DNA of 64,000 nucleotides from Isoptericola croceus (GCF_029382255.1 NZ_JARLLG010000006.1:1-64000); one strand, 5' to 3'. Positions 52,690 to 62,552 are shown, counted from the stretch's first letter. A program made the numbers and translations. The notes: a model not told the origin generated them from the letters alone.

Positions 52690-53906
52690 CGCACCACCGG
52701 ACGGCCGTGCTGGTCGCCCTCGCCTGCGTGACCCTCGCAGCGTGCAGCAGCCCGGGGTCGCAGCCGAGTCCCGCGCCCGCCCCGGACCGGACCGCCACGG
52801 ACAGCGCGGCCGGCCCTTCGCCGTCGGGCACCCCGGACGCGCCTCCCACCCCCGTGCCCGACGGCGGCACCCCGGACCCGCAGGACCCCACGGCCGGTTG
52901 GAGCCTCGAGCAGAAGGTGGGCCAGCTCCTCGTCGTGGGGACCCCGGCCGACGCCGCGACCGTGGGCGAGGCGACCCGCACGGCCATCGAGGCGCACCAC
53001 GTGGGCAACGTCTTCCTGCACGGGCGCAGCGAGGCGGGTGTCGAGGCGACGCGAGCACTGGTTGAGTCGGCGACCAGCCTGGCGCCGCCCGAGGCGCCCC
53101 CGATGCTCGTCGCGACCGACCAGGAGGGCGGGTTCGTGCAGGTGCTGCGCGGTCCGGGGTTCTCGGAGCTCCCGCGGGCCACCGAGCAGGCCGAGTGGGA
53201 ACCGTCCCGGCTGCGGGACGAGGCCACCGCCTGGGGCGCAGAGCTCGCCGACGCCGGGATCAACCTCAACCTGGCGCCCGTGATGGACCTGGTGCCCGCG
53301 GACAACCAGTCGGCGAACGCGCCGATCGGCTACTTCTCGCGCAACTACGGCAACAGCGCGCGGACCGTCGTCGACGCCGCGACGGCGTTCTCGGCGGGCA
53401 TGCAGGCCTCCGGTGTGGAGCCGGTCATCAAGCACTTCCCGGGGCTGGGGTACGTCTCCGAGAACACCGACACCACCGCGGGGGTCACGGACGACACCGT
53501 GGCTGCGGGTTCCGAGTCGGTCGAGGTGTTCGCCGAGGGGATCGACGCCGGTGCACGGTTCGTGATGCTCTCCAACGCCGTCTACACGCGGATCGACCCG
53601 GACAACCCGGCGACGTTCTCCCCCGCGGTGGTCGACCTGCTGCGCGACGACCTGGCGTTCGACGGGGTCGTCATGACCGACGACGTCTCGGCCGCCGAGG
53701 CCGTGGTGGACCTCCCGCCCGCCGAGCGCGCCGTCGAGGCGGTGGACGCCGGAGTGGACCTGGTGCTCGCCTCCGCCGACCCGACGGTGGTCCCGGCGAT
53801 GACGCAGGCGCTGGTCGCACGGGCCGAGGAGGACCCGGGGTTCGCCGCGACGGTCGACGCCGCCGTCGGACGGGTGCTGGCCGCGAAGGCCGCGCTCGGG
53901 GACTAG
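52686..53906 (+). CDS. GH3-family lipoprotein (beta-N-acetylhexosaminidase-like)
   Basis: A 406-residue exported lipoprotein. The signal peptide ends in the lipobox LAAC at about residue 20. A Pro/Thr/Ser linker leads to the glycoside hydrolase family 3 barrel: HVGNVFLHGRSEAG, the Lys-His pair in IKHFPGLGYVSENTD, and a DGVVMTDDVSAAEAV stretch corresponding to the family Asp nucleophile region. NagZ-type enzymes remove N-acetylglucosamine from muropeptides, so cell-wall recycling is the likely role. The GTG overlaps the preceding stop. Confidence 0.9.
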   Translation: MTHHRTAVLVALACVTLAACSSPGSQPSPAPAPDRTATDSAAGPSPSGTPDAPPTPVPDGGTPDPQDPTAGWSLEQKVGQLLVVGTPADAATVGEATRTAIEAHHVGNVFLHGRSEAGVEATRALVESATSLAPPEAPPMLVATDQEGGFVQVLRGPGFSELPRATEQAEWEPSRLRDEATAWGAELADAGINLNLAPVMDLVPADNQSANAPIGYFSRNYGNSARTVVDAATAFSAGMQASGVEPVIKHFPGLGYVSENTDTTAGVTDDTVAAGSESVEVFAEGIDAGARFVMLSNAVYTRIDPDNPATFSPAVVDLLRDDLAFDGVVMTDDVSAAEAVVDLPPAERAVEAVDAGVDLVLASADPTVVPAMTQALVARAEEDPGFAATVDAAVGRVLAAKAALGD

Positions 53907-53958
53907 TCTCCGCGCGGCTGCCGAGCAGCTTCCACGCAGCTCGGCCAGGAGCACGAAG

Positions 53959-54002
53959 GCCTCCCGGGGCGGGAGCGGCGGTGCGCTCCGGCCCCGGGAG
54001 GC
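53959..54002. terminator. Hairpin between convergent genes
   Basis: An 18-nt stem with one mismatch (53959-53976 with 53985-54002) around an 8-nt loop, between the GH3 lipoprotein and a leftward gene. A probable bidirectional terminator. Confidence 0.65.
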
Positions 54003-54030
54003 TGGTGGTGCCGAGCGGCGGTGTCTGGTC

Positions 54031-54765
54031 TCAGACGCGCGGGGTCGCCGCGCTCCGGCCGCCGACCGTCGTGCTGGTCTTCGGCACGACGACGCGGTAC
54101 TTGTAGCGCTTGGCGGAGGAGAACTTGTACGTCGCCTTGCCCTTGCTGTTGAGCTTGACGATCTTCTTGGTCTTCCAGCCGCTGCTCGTCTTGTACTGGA
54201 TCTTGACCTTCTTGCCCGCGTAGGACTTCCAGCCCGTGGTCGTGTACCGCTTGACGCCGACCTTGACGGTCTTCTTCTTGCCGTCGGCCTGGACCTGGAT
54301 GACGTTGCCGTACTTCAGCTTGCCGTCGATCGCGGACTTCATCGTGAACGACCCGCCCGAGACGTTCGTGTCCTTGTAGGTCTTCGAGTTGTACACGACG
54401 CGGACGTTCTTGATCTGGAACTTGCCACGACCCCACGACGACTTCGCCGGGAGGTAGGTGGACAGGTTCTGGCCACCCGAGTAGGCGTACCCGAGGTCCA
54501 CCGCGGAGGCGACCTTCTTGCTGCCGCGGTACACGTCCCCGTAGATGTCGGCCCAGCCGTCGAGCGTGCCGACCTTCGCCTTGGTGGTGATCCGGTAGTA
54601 CTTCGTCTTCTCGTAGATGGCGACGCCGCCGTAGCTGGGCTTGACCGTGACCGACGTGACGTCGATCGGCGAGCCGGTGCTCGCCGCGGCGGGAGCCACC
54701 AGGGTGCCGAGCAGGAGCGAGGCCGCGGCCACCGAGGTGGCGGCGAGCCTGAGGATTGAGCGCAT
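54031..54765 (-). CDS. Secreted Lys/Tyr/Thr-rich protein of unknown function
   Basis: A 244-residue protein. The signal peptide (MRSILRLAATSVAAASLLLG then AAAS cleavage) has a basic start and hydrophobic core. The mature protein is unusually rich in Lys, Tyr, Ser and Thr. It has two repeated beta-like segments: TTTGWKSYAGKKVKIQYKTS followed by SGWKTKKIVKLNSKGKATYK. These recall the bacterial Ig-like/cell-wall repeats of secreted actinobacterial proteins. Lys is coded mainly by AAG, as expected in this GC range. GGAAGGA precedes the ATG. No partner is obvious. Confidence 0.7.
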   Translation of the reverse strand: MRSILRLAATSVAAASLLLGTLVAPAAASTGSPIDVTSVTVKPSYGGVAIYEKTKYYRITTKAKVGTLDGWADIYGDVYRGSKKVASAVDLGYAYSGGQNLSTYLPAKSSWGRGKFQIKNVRVVYNSKTYKDTNVSGGSFTMKSAIDGKLKYGNVIQVQADGKKKTVKVGVKRYTTTGWKSYAGKKVKIQYKTSSGWKTKKIVKLNSKGKATYKFSSAKRYKYRVVVPKTSTTVGGRSAATPRV

Positions 54766-55027
54766 GGAGATCCTTCCAGAGGGTCGATTCCGATGTCGGC
54801 CCATGACGGACGTCCCCCTGGGCGCGCGGTCTGGCGGCAGGTCGCTGAACCAGCCGGACGTACCTGTTCCACGCGCAGCTCGGGCTACGTCGTCGGCCTG
54901 GCTCTTGGCGTGTACGTCATCGGCGAGGCGTGCGACCTGACGCGCAGGATCATAGACGACGACCGCCGTCGACGGCCTGCGATCCCCACGACCCGGCGCG
55001 CCGCGGGGGCGCGCCGTGCGGCTGGCC

Positions 55028-55309
55028 CTAGCTGTGCCCGCCCGCGGCGAGGAAGACGAGGCCCGCGGCGACCGCACCGACGACGGTGCCGAAGCAGAGC
55101 AGCGCACCGACGAGTCGCGCCGGCGACGGCCGGGAGATGACCACCGGGCCCCTGGTGTCCCCGGGCGCCTGCGCACCGGGCGCGGGGACCTGAGACGTCC
55201 CGGCCACGAGCCGCAGCCCCAGGGCGAACAGGGCGGGGATGCCCGCCCCGACGATGACGCCCGCCACCACCACCTGCCCGAGTGCGTTCCACTCGATGAG
55301 CCCGTTCAT
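55028..55309 (-). CDS. Small membrane protein coupled to the phosphate transporter
   Basis: A 93-residue protein with two membrane helices (VVVAGVIVGAGIPALFALGL and LVGALLCFGTVVGAVAAGLV) joined by a Pro/Ala-rich loop. It follows pit with an ATGA overlap, as in many actinobacteria where a small hydrophobic protein accompanies Pit. The function is unknown. Confidence 0.8.
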   Translation of the reverse strand: MNGLIEWNALGQVVVAGVIVGAGIPALFALGLRLVAGTSQVPAPGAQAPGDTRGPVVISRPSPARLVGALLCFGTVVGAVAAGLVFLAAGGHS

Positions 55310-56595
55310 CGCTGCTCTCCCTTCTCGCTGGCCGTCCCGTCCGGGACGCCCGTCCCGGACGCGGAGATCGCCGGGGACATCGAGGGGGCGAGGCGCTCCT
55401 CGACGACCGGACCGACCTGGGGTTCACCGGCCTCGCCGGTGGTGGCCACCGACGCCCGCAGGCGGGAGCCCTTCTCCTCGTCCCACTCCTCGTTGACGTT
55501 GCTGTGGTCCACGGGCTGGCGGCGCGACGCGAGCCAGATCGCGAACGACGTCCCGACCAGCAGCGCGAAGACCAGGAACGTGCCCAGGAAGCCGCCGATG
55601 ACGTGCTGGATCCAGAAGCACACCGCGCCGACGATGCCGGCTGCCGGGAGGGTCAGGCCCCAGGCCGCGAGCATGCGGCCGGCAACCCCCCAGCGCACCT
55701 TCGCGCCGGGCATGCCAACACCGGATCCCAGGATCGAGCCGGTGGCGACGTGCGTCGTGGACAGGGAGAAGCCGAAGTGGCTCGAGAGCAGGATCACCGC
55801 GGCGGACGACGTCTCGGCAGCCATGCCCTGGCGGCTGTCGATCTCGACGAGCCCCTTGCCCAGGGTGCGGATGATGCGCCAGCCGCCGAGGTAGGTGCCC
55901 AGCGCCATGAAGAACGCGCAGGAGAAGATCACCCAGAACGGTACGCCGGAGTCCGCGGGGACGGCGCCCGCCGTGATGAGGGCCAGGAGGATGATGCCCA
56001 TCGACTTCTGGGCGTCGTTGGTGCCGTGCGCCAGCGAGACCAGCGAGGCGGACCCGACCTGCCCCCAGCGGAACCCGCGGGTGGTCACGTCCTGCGAGAC
56101 ACCGCGGGTCAGGCGGGCCACGAGCCAGGTGCCCAGCGCGGCGACACCGATCGCGATGACGGGCGCCAGCAGGGCGGGCAGGAGCACCTTGGACAGCACG
56201 CCGGACCAGATGACGCCGGCAGTGCCGGCGGCCGCCAGGACGGAGCCGATCACTCCGCCGACGAGGGCGTGCGAAGAGCTGGACGGCAGGCCGTACAGCC
56301 AGGTGATCAGGTTCCAGACGATGCCGCCCACGAGTCCGGCGAACACCACCTCGAGGCTGATGGCACCGGCGTCCACCAGACCCTTGGCGATCGTCGCGGC
56401 GACGGCCAGGGAGAGGAAGGCGCCCGCCATGTTGAGCACGGCGGACAGCAGCACGGCGGCCTTGGGCCGCAGGGCCCGGGTCGCGATGGACGTCGCCATC
56501 GCGTTGCCGGTGTCATGGAATCCGTTCGTGAAGTCGAAGGCCAGAGCGGTCACGACGACAAGCACGAGCAGGAGCATCTCGGTCACGGGTCCCAT
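55306..56595 (-). CDS. pit: PiT-family inorganic phosphate transporter
   Basis: A 429-residue integral membrane carrier of the PiT family, which imports phosphate (with metal) using the proton gradient. The two inverted family signatures are visible: FDFTNGFHDTGNAMATSI at the start with GLPSSSSHALVGGVIGSV, and the repeat in the C-terminal half, SHFGFSLSTTHVATGSILGS. About ten membrane helices are present, with a short cytoplasmic C-terminal tail. An internal GTG at 56586 or ATG at 56577 could also start it. Confidence 0.92.
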   Translation of the reverse strand: MGPVTEMLLLVLVVVTALAFDFTNGFHDTGNAMATSIATRALRPKAAVLLSAVLNMAGAFLSLAVAATIAKGLVDAGAISLEVVFAGLVGGIVWNLITWLYGLPSSSSHALVGGVIGSVLAAAGTAGVIWSGVLSKVLLPALLAPVIAIGVAALGTWLVARLTRGVSQDVTTRGFRWGQVGSASLVSLAHGTNDAQKSMGIILLALITAGAVPADSGVPFWVIFSCAFFMALGTYLGGWRIIRTLGKGLVEIDSRQGMAAETSSAAVILLSSHFGFSLSTTHVATGSILGSGVGMPGAKVRWGVAGRMLAAWGLTLPAAGIVGAVCFWIQHVIGGFLGTFLVFALLVGTSFAIWLASRRQPVDHSNVNEEWDEEKGSRLRASVATTGEAGEPQVGPVVEERLAPSMSPAISASGTGVPDGTASEKGEQR

Positions 56596-56671
56596 GGTGG
56601 GGCCGTCGGTGAACCCCTGGTGTCCATCGCCCGAGAGCGCGGTGAACTGTTCGCCCGTTGTTCACCTTCCG

Positions 56672-58885
56672 TTAACCTTCGGCGCGGCCCAGCGTCTCCA
56701 GGGTCCACGCGTGCTCGAACGCGATCTCCTCCCAGCGGGCGTACCGGCCCGAGACCCCGCCATGGCCGGCCGACATCTCGATCTTGAGCAGGGCGGGAGC
56801 CCCGGCGGCCCGCAGCCGCGCCACCCACTTCGCCGGCTCGACGTACAGCACCCGCGTGTCGTGCAACGACGTGACCGCCAGGATCCGCGGGTAGTGCGTG
56901 GCGTCGTCGGGCACGTTCTCGTACGGGCTGTACGAGCGCATGTACTCGTACACCTCCGGGTCGGCGAGCGGGTTCCCCCACTCCTCCCACTCCACGACCG
57001 TCAGCGGCAGGGACGGGTCGAGGATCGAGGTGAGCGCGTCGACGAACGGCACCCCCGACAGCACCCCCGCGAACATCTCGGGCGCGAGGTTCGTGACCGC
57101 ACCCATGAGGAGCCCACCCGCGCTGCCGCCGTCGGCCACCATGCGCTCCGGGGAGGTCCACCCGGTGCCGACCAGGTGCCTCGCGCACGCCACGAAGTCC
57201 GTGAACGTGTTGCGCTTGTGCTCCAGCCGGCCGCCCTCGTACCAGGCGCGGCCCATCTCGCCGCCGCCCCGCACGTGCGCGACGGCGAACACGACCCCCC
57301 GGTCCAGCAGCGACAGCCGGGGCACGCTGAAGTACGGGTCCATGCTGATCTCGTAGGCGCCGTAGCCGTAGAGCAGCAGCGGGGCAGGGTCCGCCCCGGT
57401 GCCCGCGGCGTCGAGCGTCACCGCGTCGCGCTTCCAGACGAGCGAGATCGGCACCCGCGTGCCGTCCTCGGCCGTCGCCCACTCGCGGCTCTGGGCGTAG
57501 TCCGCCGGGTCGTAGCCGCCGAGGACCTCCTGCCGCTTGCGCACGAAGCGCCCGCCCGTGGCCAGGTCCACGTCGTACACCGTGGCGGGCGTGACGAACG
57601 AGGTGCCGTGGACGCGCAGCGCCGGCGTGGCGAACTCCGGGTTGGCCGCCAACAGCGCCGAGTGCAGCGGCTCGTCGAACTCGAGCTCCTGGGCGACCCA
57701 CGGGGCGTCCGGGACCAGCCCGTCGAGCGCGACGACCGCGACACGTGGCGTCGCGTCCCGGCGCACACCGAGCGCCACGTGCGTGGCGAACGCGTCCACG
57801 GACTCCAGCCGCACGTCCGGGTCGTGCGGCACGACGACGGCGGCCGCGGCCGGGTCGGCGGGCCCGGCCCCGGGAGCGGGCACCTCGGCCGTGACCAGCT
57901 CGAAGTTCTGCGCCCGGTCGTTGTGCAGGATCAGCAGCGCCGGACCACGTCCGGGCAGGACCGCGGGCTCGACCGTGTACTCGACCCCCTCGCGACGCTC
58001 CCACACCACCCGGAACTCGCCCGCGGCGTCGTCCGCCTCCAGGACCCAGGACTCGCTCGTCGTCTTGGACCCCAGCTCGATCTGCAGGAACCGGTCGTCG
58101 CGCGACAGCCCGACCCCCACCCAGAAGCGCTCGTCGGGCTCCTCGAGCACCAGGACGTCGTCGCTCGCCGGCCGGCCGACCTCGTGCCGCCAGATCCGGT
58201 ACGGCCGCCACGCGTCGTCCACGGTGGGGTAGAAGACGAAGCGACCGTCCGGGGTGATGACCGCCCCGGGGAACGTCTGCTCGATGACGTCCGGCAGGTC
58301 GTCGCCGGTGGTCAGGTCACGTACGCGCACCGTGTAGCGCTCGTCGCCGGTGGTGTCCACGGCATAGGCCAACCGGCTCCCGTCGCCGGAGACCGCGAAG
58401 GAGCCGAGCGAGAAGAAGTCGTGCCCGGCGGCCTCGGCGTTCTGGTCCATCAGGAGCTGCTCACCGGCCGGGATCTCACCCGGGGCGAGCGACGGCGGCG
58501 TCCAGTCGTCCGGGGCGGCGACCGGCACGCGGGCGTTCAACGGGTACTGCAAGCCCTCGACGGTGCGCACGTAGTACCAGTGGCCGCCCTGACGGACCGG
58601 TACCGAGAGGTCGGACTCGAGCGTGCGGTCCTTGATCTCGGCGAAGACCCGCTCGCGCAACGGCGCCAGGTGAGCGAGCTGCTCCCGGGTCCAGGCGTTC
58701 TCGGACTCGAGGTGCGCGATCACCTCCGGGTCCTCCTTGGCGCGCAACCACTCGTAGTCGTCGACGAACGTGTGGCCATGGTGGGTGCGCTCGCTCGGAC
58801 GGCGCTCCGCCACCGGCGCGGTCGTGCGGGCGAGGTCGTGGGCGGCTGCGGGCTCGGTCTGGGCAAGAGTGACGTCGTCGGGCAC
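56672..58885 (-). CDS. S9 family prolyl oligopeptidase (protease II-like)
   Basis: A 737-residue oligopeptidase. An N-terminal beta-propeller covers about residues 50-430. The alpha/beta-hydrolase domain has GGGEMGRAWYEGGRLEHKRN, the nucleophile in VADGGSAGGLLMG, the Asp in AVTSLHDTRV and the His in EMSAGHGGVSGR, so the triad is complete. It cleaves short peptides after basic residues or proline. GTG at 58885 is chosen: TACGCT seven bases upstream fits a leaderless -10. The frame continues to 58951 without a ribosome site. Confidence 0.92.
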   Translation of the reverse strand: MPDDVTLAQTEPAAAHDLARTTAPVAERRPSERTHHGHTFVDDYEWLRAKEDPEVIAHLESENAWTREQLAHLAPLRERVFAEIKDRTLESDLSVPVRQGGHWYYVRTVEGLQYPLNARVPVAAPDDWTPPSLAPGEIPAGEQLLMDQNAEAAGHDFFSLGSFAVSGDGSRLAYAVDTTGDERYTVRVRDLTTGDDLPDVIEQTFPGAVITPDGRFVFYPTVDDAWRPYRIWRHEVGRPASDDVLVLEEPDERFWVGVGLSRDDRFLQIELGSKTTSESWVLEADDAAGEFRVVWERREGVEYTVEPAVLPGRGPALLILHNDRAQNFELVTAEVPAPGAGPADPAAAAVVVPHDPDVRLESVDAFATHVALGVRRDATPRVAVVALDGLVPDAPWVAQELEFDEPLHSALLAANPEFATPALRVHGTSFVTPATVYDVDLATGGRFVRKRQEVLGGYDPADYAQSREWATAEDGTRVPISLVWKRDAVTLDAAGTGADPAPLLLYGYGAYEISMDPYFSVPRLSLLDRGVVFAVAHVRGGGEMGRAWYEGGRLEHKRNTFTDFVACARHLVGTGWTSPERMVADGGSAGGLLMGAVTNLAPEMFAGVLSGVPFVDALTSILDPSLPLTVVEWEEWGNPLADPEVYEYMRSYSPYENVPDDATHYPRILAVTSLHDTRVLYVEPAKWVARLRAAGAPALLKIEMSAGHGGVSGRYARWEEIAFEHAWTLETLGRAEG

Positions 58886-59206
58886 CCGACCAGCGTACGG
58901 GTCGACAGAACAGTGGGGCTGGCCCTGCGGCTTCCGGGGAGGCCGGCGCAATGGTCACGTCTCTGCAACGGTTTGCACCGCCGACGACGACAAAGCCGCA
59001 CGTAGACCCGGTCTCTCCCGTTCCTCGTGATGCGTGCGTGACATGGGAGTGTCGTCCACGTCACACCGCGCCGCTACACTTCCCGCACGTTCGTACCGCT
59101 CGCCGGTCAATGGGGCCTTCAGCATGCCTACATGATCGACGCCGGTGCACCGCCGTCCCGGACAGACCCGGGGCGGCTGACCATGACCCGACGGAGGACC
59201 CGTCCG
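58886..59206. promoter_or_regulatory. Divergent promoter gap for S9 peptidase and liv operon
   Basis: A 321-nt region without a convincing gene. TACACT at 59075-59080 is a good -10 for the rightward liv operon. On the left, TACGCT near the S9 start is its leaderless -10. An in-frame ATG at 59132 would extend the liv permease, but it lacks a ribosome site. Confidence 0.55.
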
Positions 59207-60634
59207 ATGACAGCGGACCGACCCACCATCACGAGCCGATGGAGCCGCCTGCTGGCGGCGCTCGCGCTCGTGCTCCTACCGGCGATATTCGTCGCACCAC
59301 CAGCGACGGCGAGCATCGACGAGACCCCCTGCGAACCCGACAAAGAGACTGCCTGCATCGCCGTCCTGGTCCTGAACGCGGACAACGACCGCATCAGCGA
59401 CGTCGTGGTGACCGTGGCCGGAGGAGACTTCAGCGCCGAGCTGACCACCCCGGCCGACGGGCCCGCGACCGTCGCCGCACCGACGGTCGGCCGATACACG
59501 GTCACCATCGACCCGGCGACCCTGCCGGCCGACCAGCTGCTCCCCCAGGGAGCGGAGACCGAGCTCACCGTCACCGCCCAGTCGGGTGGCACCGCCCGTG
59601 CCGCTTTCCGGGTCGGTCCAGGCGTCGAGGCGCCGTCCACCCCGACCGCCGGGAGCGGGACGACCGGTGACACGCCCGCCGACGGCACCACCGTGGAGGA
59701 CGGTGAAGGCGTGGGAGCCGCGCCCGAGGGCGACGCCTCCAAGCGTGCCCTCACCTTCGCCCAGGTGTGGCAGCAGATGGGCTCCGGCCTGCGGTTCGGC
59801 CTCCTCCTGGCTCTCGCCTCGATCGGCCTGAACCTCGTGTTCGGCACGACCGGGTTGTCGAACTTCGCGCACGGCGAGCAGTTCGCCCTCGGCGCCGCGG
59901 TCGGCTTCATCACCATCAACCAGATGGGGATGTCGATCTGGGTCGGAGGACTCCTCACCCTGGCGATCTGCGCCTTCACAGGGCTGGCCCAGGACTCCGC
60001 CATCTGGCGTCCGCTGCGCAAACGCAACGTGCCGGTGATGCAGCTGATGATCGTCTCCATCGGACTCTCGATCACGCTGCAGTACGTCATCCAGCTGATG
60101 ATCGGCGGTGGATCGGAACGCATCCTGTCCCGGAACCCGCAGCCGCTGAAGCTCGCGGGCATCACGCTCAGCACCGCGTCCTGGCTCTCGATGGTCGTGG
60201 CGCTGGTGTGCGTCCTCGGGATCGCATGGTTCCTCACCCGGACGCGCATCGGCCGCGCCACGCGTGCCGTGTCCGACAACCCGGCCCTGGCCTCGGCCAC
60301 CGGCATCGACCCCGACAAGATCATCCGCATCGTCTGGGTCATGGCCACCGGCTTCGCCGCCCTGGCAGGTCTGATGTGGGGCGTGTCCTTCGGGTCGTTC
60401 AACTGGCAGCTCGGCGTCCAGCTCCTGCTGCTCATGTTCGCCGCGGTCACGCTCGGCGGGCTCGGCACAGCGCTCGGTGCGTTCGTCGGGTCGCTGCTGA
60501 TCGGGCAGGTGGTCGAGCTGTCCAACCTCTTCATCCCCAGCGACCTGCGGTACGCCTCGGCGCTGGTGATCCTCATTCTCGTGCTGCTGTTCAGGCCGCA
60601 GGGGATTCTCGGCCGCCGCGAGCGGATCGGCTAA
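59207..60634 (+). CDS. livH: Branched-chain amino acid ABC permease LivH with an extra exported N-terminal domain
   Basis: A 475-residue permease. About residues 1-36 are a signal-like segment ending in PPATAS. Residues about 40-150 form a beta-rich carboxypeptidase-regulatory-like domain outside the membrane, followed by a Thr/Gly-rich linker. The remainder is a standard LivH with its typical sequence (LRFGLLLALASIGLNLVFGT, GLSNFAHGEQFALGAAVGF) and about eight helices. GGAGG nine bases before the ATG at 59207 favours this start. Usual LivH proteins have about 300 residues, so the N-terminal domain is an addition. No binding protein gene is in view. Confidence 0.88.
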   Translation: MTADRPTITSRWSRLLAALALVLLPAIFVAPPATASIDETPCEPDKETACIAVLVLNADNDRISDVVVTVAGGDFSAELTTPADGPATVAAPTVGRYTVTIDPATLPADQLLPQGAETELTVTAQSGGTARAAFRVGPGVEAPSTPTAGSGTTGDTPADGTTVEDGEGVGAAPEGDASKRALTFAQVWQQMGSGLRFGLLLALASIGLNLVFGTTGLSNFAHGEQFALGAAVGFITINQMGMSIWVGGLLTLAICAFTGLAQDSAIWRPLRKRNVPVMQLMIVSIGLSITLQYVIQLMIGGGSERILSRNPQPLKLAGITLSTASWLSMVVALVCVLGIAWFLTRTRIGRATRAVSDNPALASATGIDPDKIIRIVWVMATGFAALAGLMWGVSFGSFNWQLGVQLLLLMFAAVTLGGLGTALGAFVGSLLIGQVVELSNLFIPSDLRYASALVILILVLLFRPQGILGRRERIG

Positions 60635-60646
60635 GGGAGACCCATC

Positions 60647-61648
60647 ATGGAAGAGTTCCTCCGCATCCTGACGCAGTCGGCGGGCGAGATCCTCGCCCCC
60701 ACGACGGCTGCCTACGCCATGGCCGCTATCGGCCTCAACCTGCACTTCGGCTACACCGGCCTGCTCAACATGGGTCAGGCGGGCTTCATGCTGCTCGGCG
60801 CCTACGGGTTCGGGATCACCCTGACGACGGGTGGTTCGTTCTGGCTGGCGCTGCTGGTCGCCATCGCGGCAGGTGTGCTGTTCGCCATCATCCTCGGCAT
60901 GCCGACGCTCCAGCTACGCGGCGACTATCTCGCCATCGTCACCATCTCGGCCGCGGAGATCGTCCGCTGGTTCGGCCGCTCCACGCTCTGGCAGCAGTGG
61001 ACCGGCGGCGCGTCCGGTCTCCAGGGCCGCTTCTACAAGGAGCCGTTCCAAGAGCTCTCGTTCCTGCCCGACGGCAGGTTCGCGCTCGGACCATTCGAGT
61101 ACATCAACACCGGCTCGGACTCGTGGTGGACCCGCATCGTCGCGTGGGGCCTGGTCGCCCTCGTGGTGCTGTTCGTCTGGCTCATCACCCGCAGCCCGTG
61201 GGGCCGCGTCCTCAAGGGCATCCGCGAGGACGAGGACGCCGTGCGCGCGCTCGGCAAGAACGTCTACGCCTACAAGCTGCAGGCACTCGTCCTCGGTGGT
61301 GCCATCGGAGCACTCGGAGGCGTGATCTTCGCGCTGCCGGCGGCGATCGTCCCCGACTCGATGGGCCGCACGATGACGTTCTTCGTCTGGACGATCCTGC
61401 TGCTCGGTGGCGCCGCCACCGTGTTCGGTCCCGTGCTGGGATCGATGATCTTCTTCGCGGCCTACATGTTCATGCGCACCGGCATGCGGGCGCTGGCCGA
61501 GAACACCGGCGTCGGCGACTTCATCACGACCACCAACGTCGAGCAGATCGGCGGCATGCTCGTCGGTGTGACCCTGATGCTCCTGGTCATCTTCCGACCA
61601 CAGGGCATCTTCGGGAACAAGAAGGAGCTGGCGTTCAATGTCCGATGA
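60647..61648 (+). CDS. livM: Branched-chain amino acid ABC permease LivM
   Basis: A 333-residue permease with LivM features: NLHFGYTGLLNMGQAGFMLL, then PTLQLRGDYLAIVTISAAEI and RVLKGIREDEDAVRALGKNV (the loop that contacts the ATPases). It has eight to ten membrane helices. AAGGGAG precedes the ATG. It lies 12 nt after livH and overlaps livG by 11 nt, giving tight coupling. Confidence 0.92.
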   Translation: MEEFLRILTQSAGEILAPTTAAYAMAAIGLNLHFGYTGLLNMGQAGFMLLGAYGFGITLTTGGSFWLALLVAIAAGVLFAIILGMPTLQLRGDYLAIVTISAAEIVRWFGRSTLWQQWTGGASGLQGRFYKEPFQELSFLPDGRFALGPFEYINTGSDSWWTRIVAWGLVALVVLFVWLITRSPWGRVLKGIREDEDAVRALGKNVYAYKLQALVLGGAIGALGGVIFALPAAIVPDSMGRTMTFFVWTILLLGGAATVFGPVLGSMIFFAAYMFMRTGMRALAENTGVGDFITTTNVEQIGGMLVGVTLMLLVIFRPQGIFGNKKELAFNVR

Positions 61649-62552
61649 CAAGACGGTGACCACGACGGCGGCCAGTAGCCTCGCGTCCGTGGCCTCGCGC
61701 CCCGGCGCGCCCAAGCCGAACCCGATCCTGGTGGCCGACCACGTCACGCGCCGGTTCGGCGGCATGACAGCCGTCGACGTCGACCACCTCGAGGTGCAGG
61801 AGGGCGTCATCACGGCGCTCATCGGCCCGAACGGTGCCGGCAAGACCACGCTGTTCAACCTGCTCACCGGGTTCGACCGGCCCAACACGGGCGAGTGGAG
61901 CTTCCAGGGCAACTCCCTGAGCGGCAAGGGCGGTGCCGCCGTGGCGAAGGCCGGCATGGTCCGCACGTTCCAGCTCACCAAGGCGCTGTCCCGTCTCACG
62001 GTGCTGCAGAACATGCTGCTGGCCTCGCCGTCCAACCCCGGCGAGAAGCTCGCGCTCTCCTGGCTGCCGTTCCTGTGGAAGAAGCACGAGGCGGAGACCA
62101 CCGAGAAGGCGATGGAGATCCTCGCCCGGTTCAAGCTCGACACGAAGGCCGCGGATTACGCGGGCTCGCTGTCGGGCGGTCAGCGCAAGCTGCTCGAGAT
62201 GGCACGCGCACTGATGACCGACCCCACGATCATCATGCTCGACGAGCCGATGGCAGGCGTGAACCCCGCCCTGGTGCAGTCGCTCCTCCACCACATCCAG
62301 GCCCTGCGCGACGAGGGCATGACCGTCCTGTTCGTGGAGCACGACATGCACGCGGTCCGGCACATCTCCGACTGGGTCGTCGTCATGGCCGAGGGTCGGA
62401 TCGTGGCCGAGGGACCGCCCGGCAGCGTCATGAAGGACCAGGCGGTCGTGGACGCCTACCTCGGCGCCCACCACGACACCGACCTCGGGGACGACTCGCT
62501 GCTCGACCCCGCGGTGCTGGCCCGGCTCGAGGCAGAGGAGGAGAAGCGATGA
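61638..62552 (+). CDS. livG: ABC transporter ATP-binding protein LivG
   Basis: A 304-residue ATPase. Walker A is GPNGAGKTTLFNLLTGF, the signature is LSGGQRKLLEMARAL, and Walker B is IMLDEPMAGVNP. The family-typical SRLTVLQNMLLAS insert is present. With livM, livH and LivF it forms the importer of branched-chain amino acids or related compounds such as urea or amides. The ATG lies within the livM end. A 30-residue basic/Ala start precedes the domain. Confidence 0.93.
   Translation: MSDDKTVTTTAASSLASVASRPGAPKPNPILVADHVTRRFGGMTAVDVDHLEVQEGVITALIGPNGAGKTTLFNLLTGFDRPNTGEWSFQGNSLSGKGGAAVAKAGMVRTFQLTKALSRLTVLQNMLLASPSNPGEKLALSWLPFLWKKHEAETTEKAMEILARFKLDTKAADYAGSLSGGQRKLLEMARALMTDPTIIMLDEPMAGVNPALVQSLLHHIQALRDEGMTVLFVEHDMHAVRHISDWVVVMAEGRIVAEGPPGSVMKDQAVVDAYLGAHHDTDLGDDSLLDPAVLARLEAEEEKR

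Noticed and set aside
55895-59005. Rightward open frame of 1036 codons opposite pit and the S9 peptidase
   Set aside because: It is antisense to two genes with full family motifs, and its composition is typical of a complementary-strand frame.
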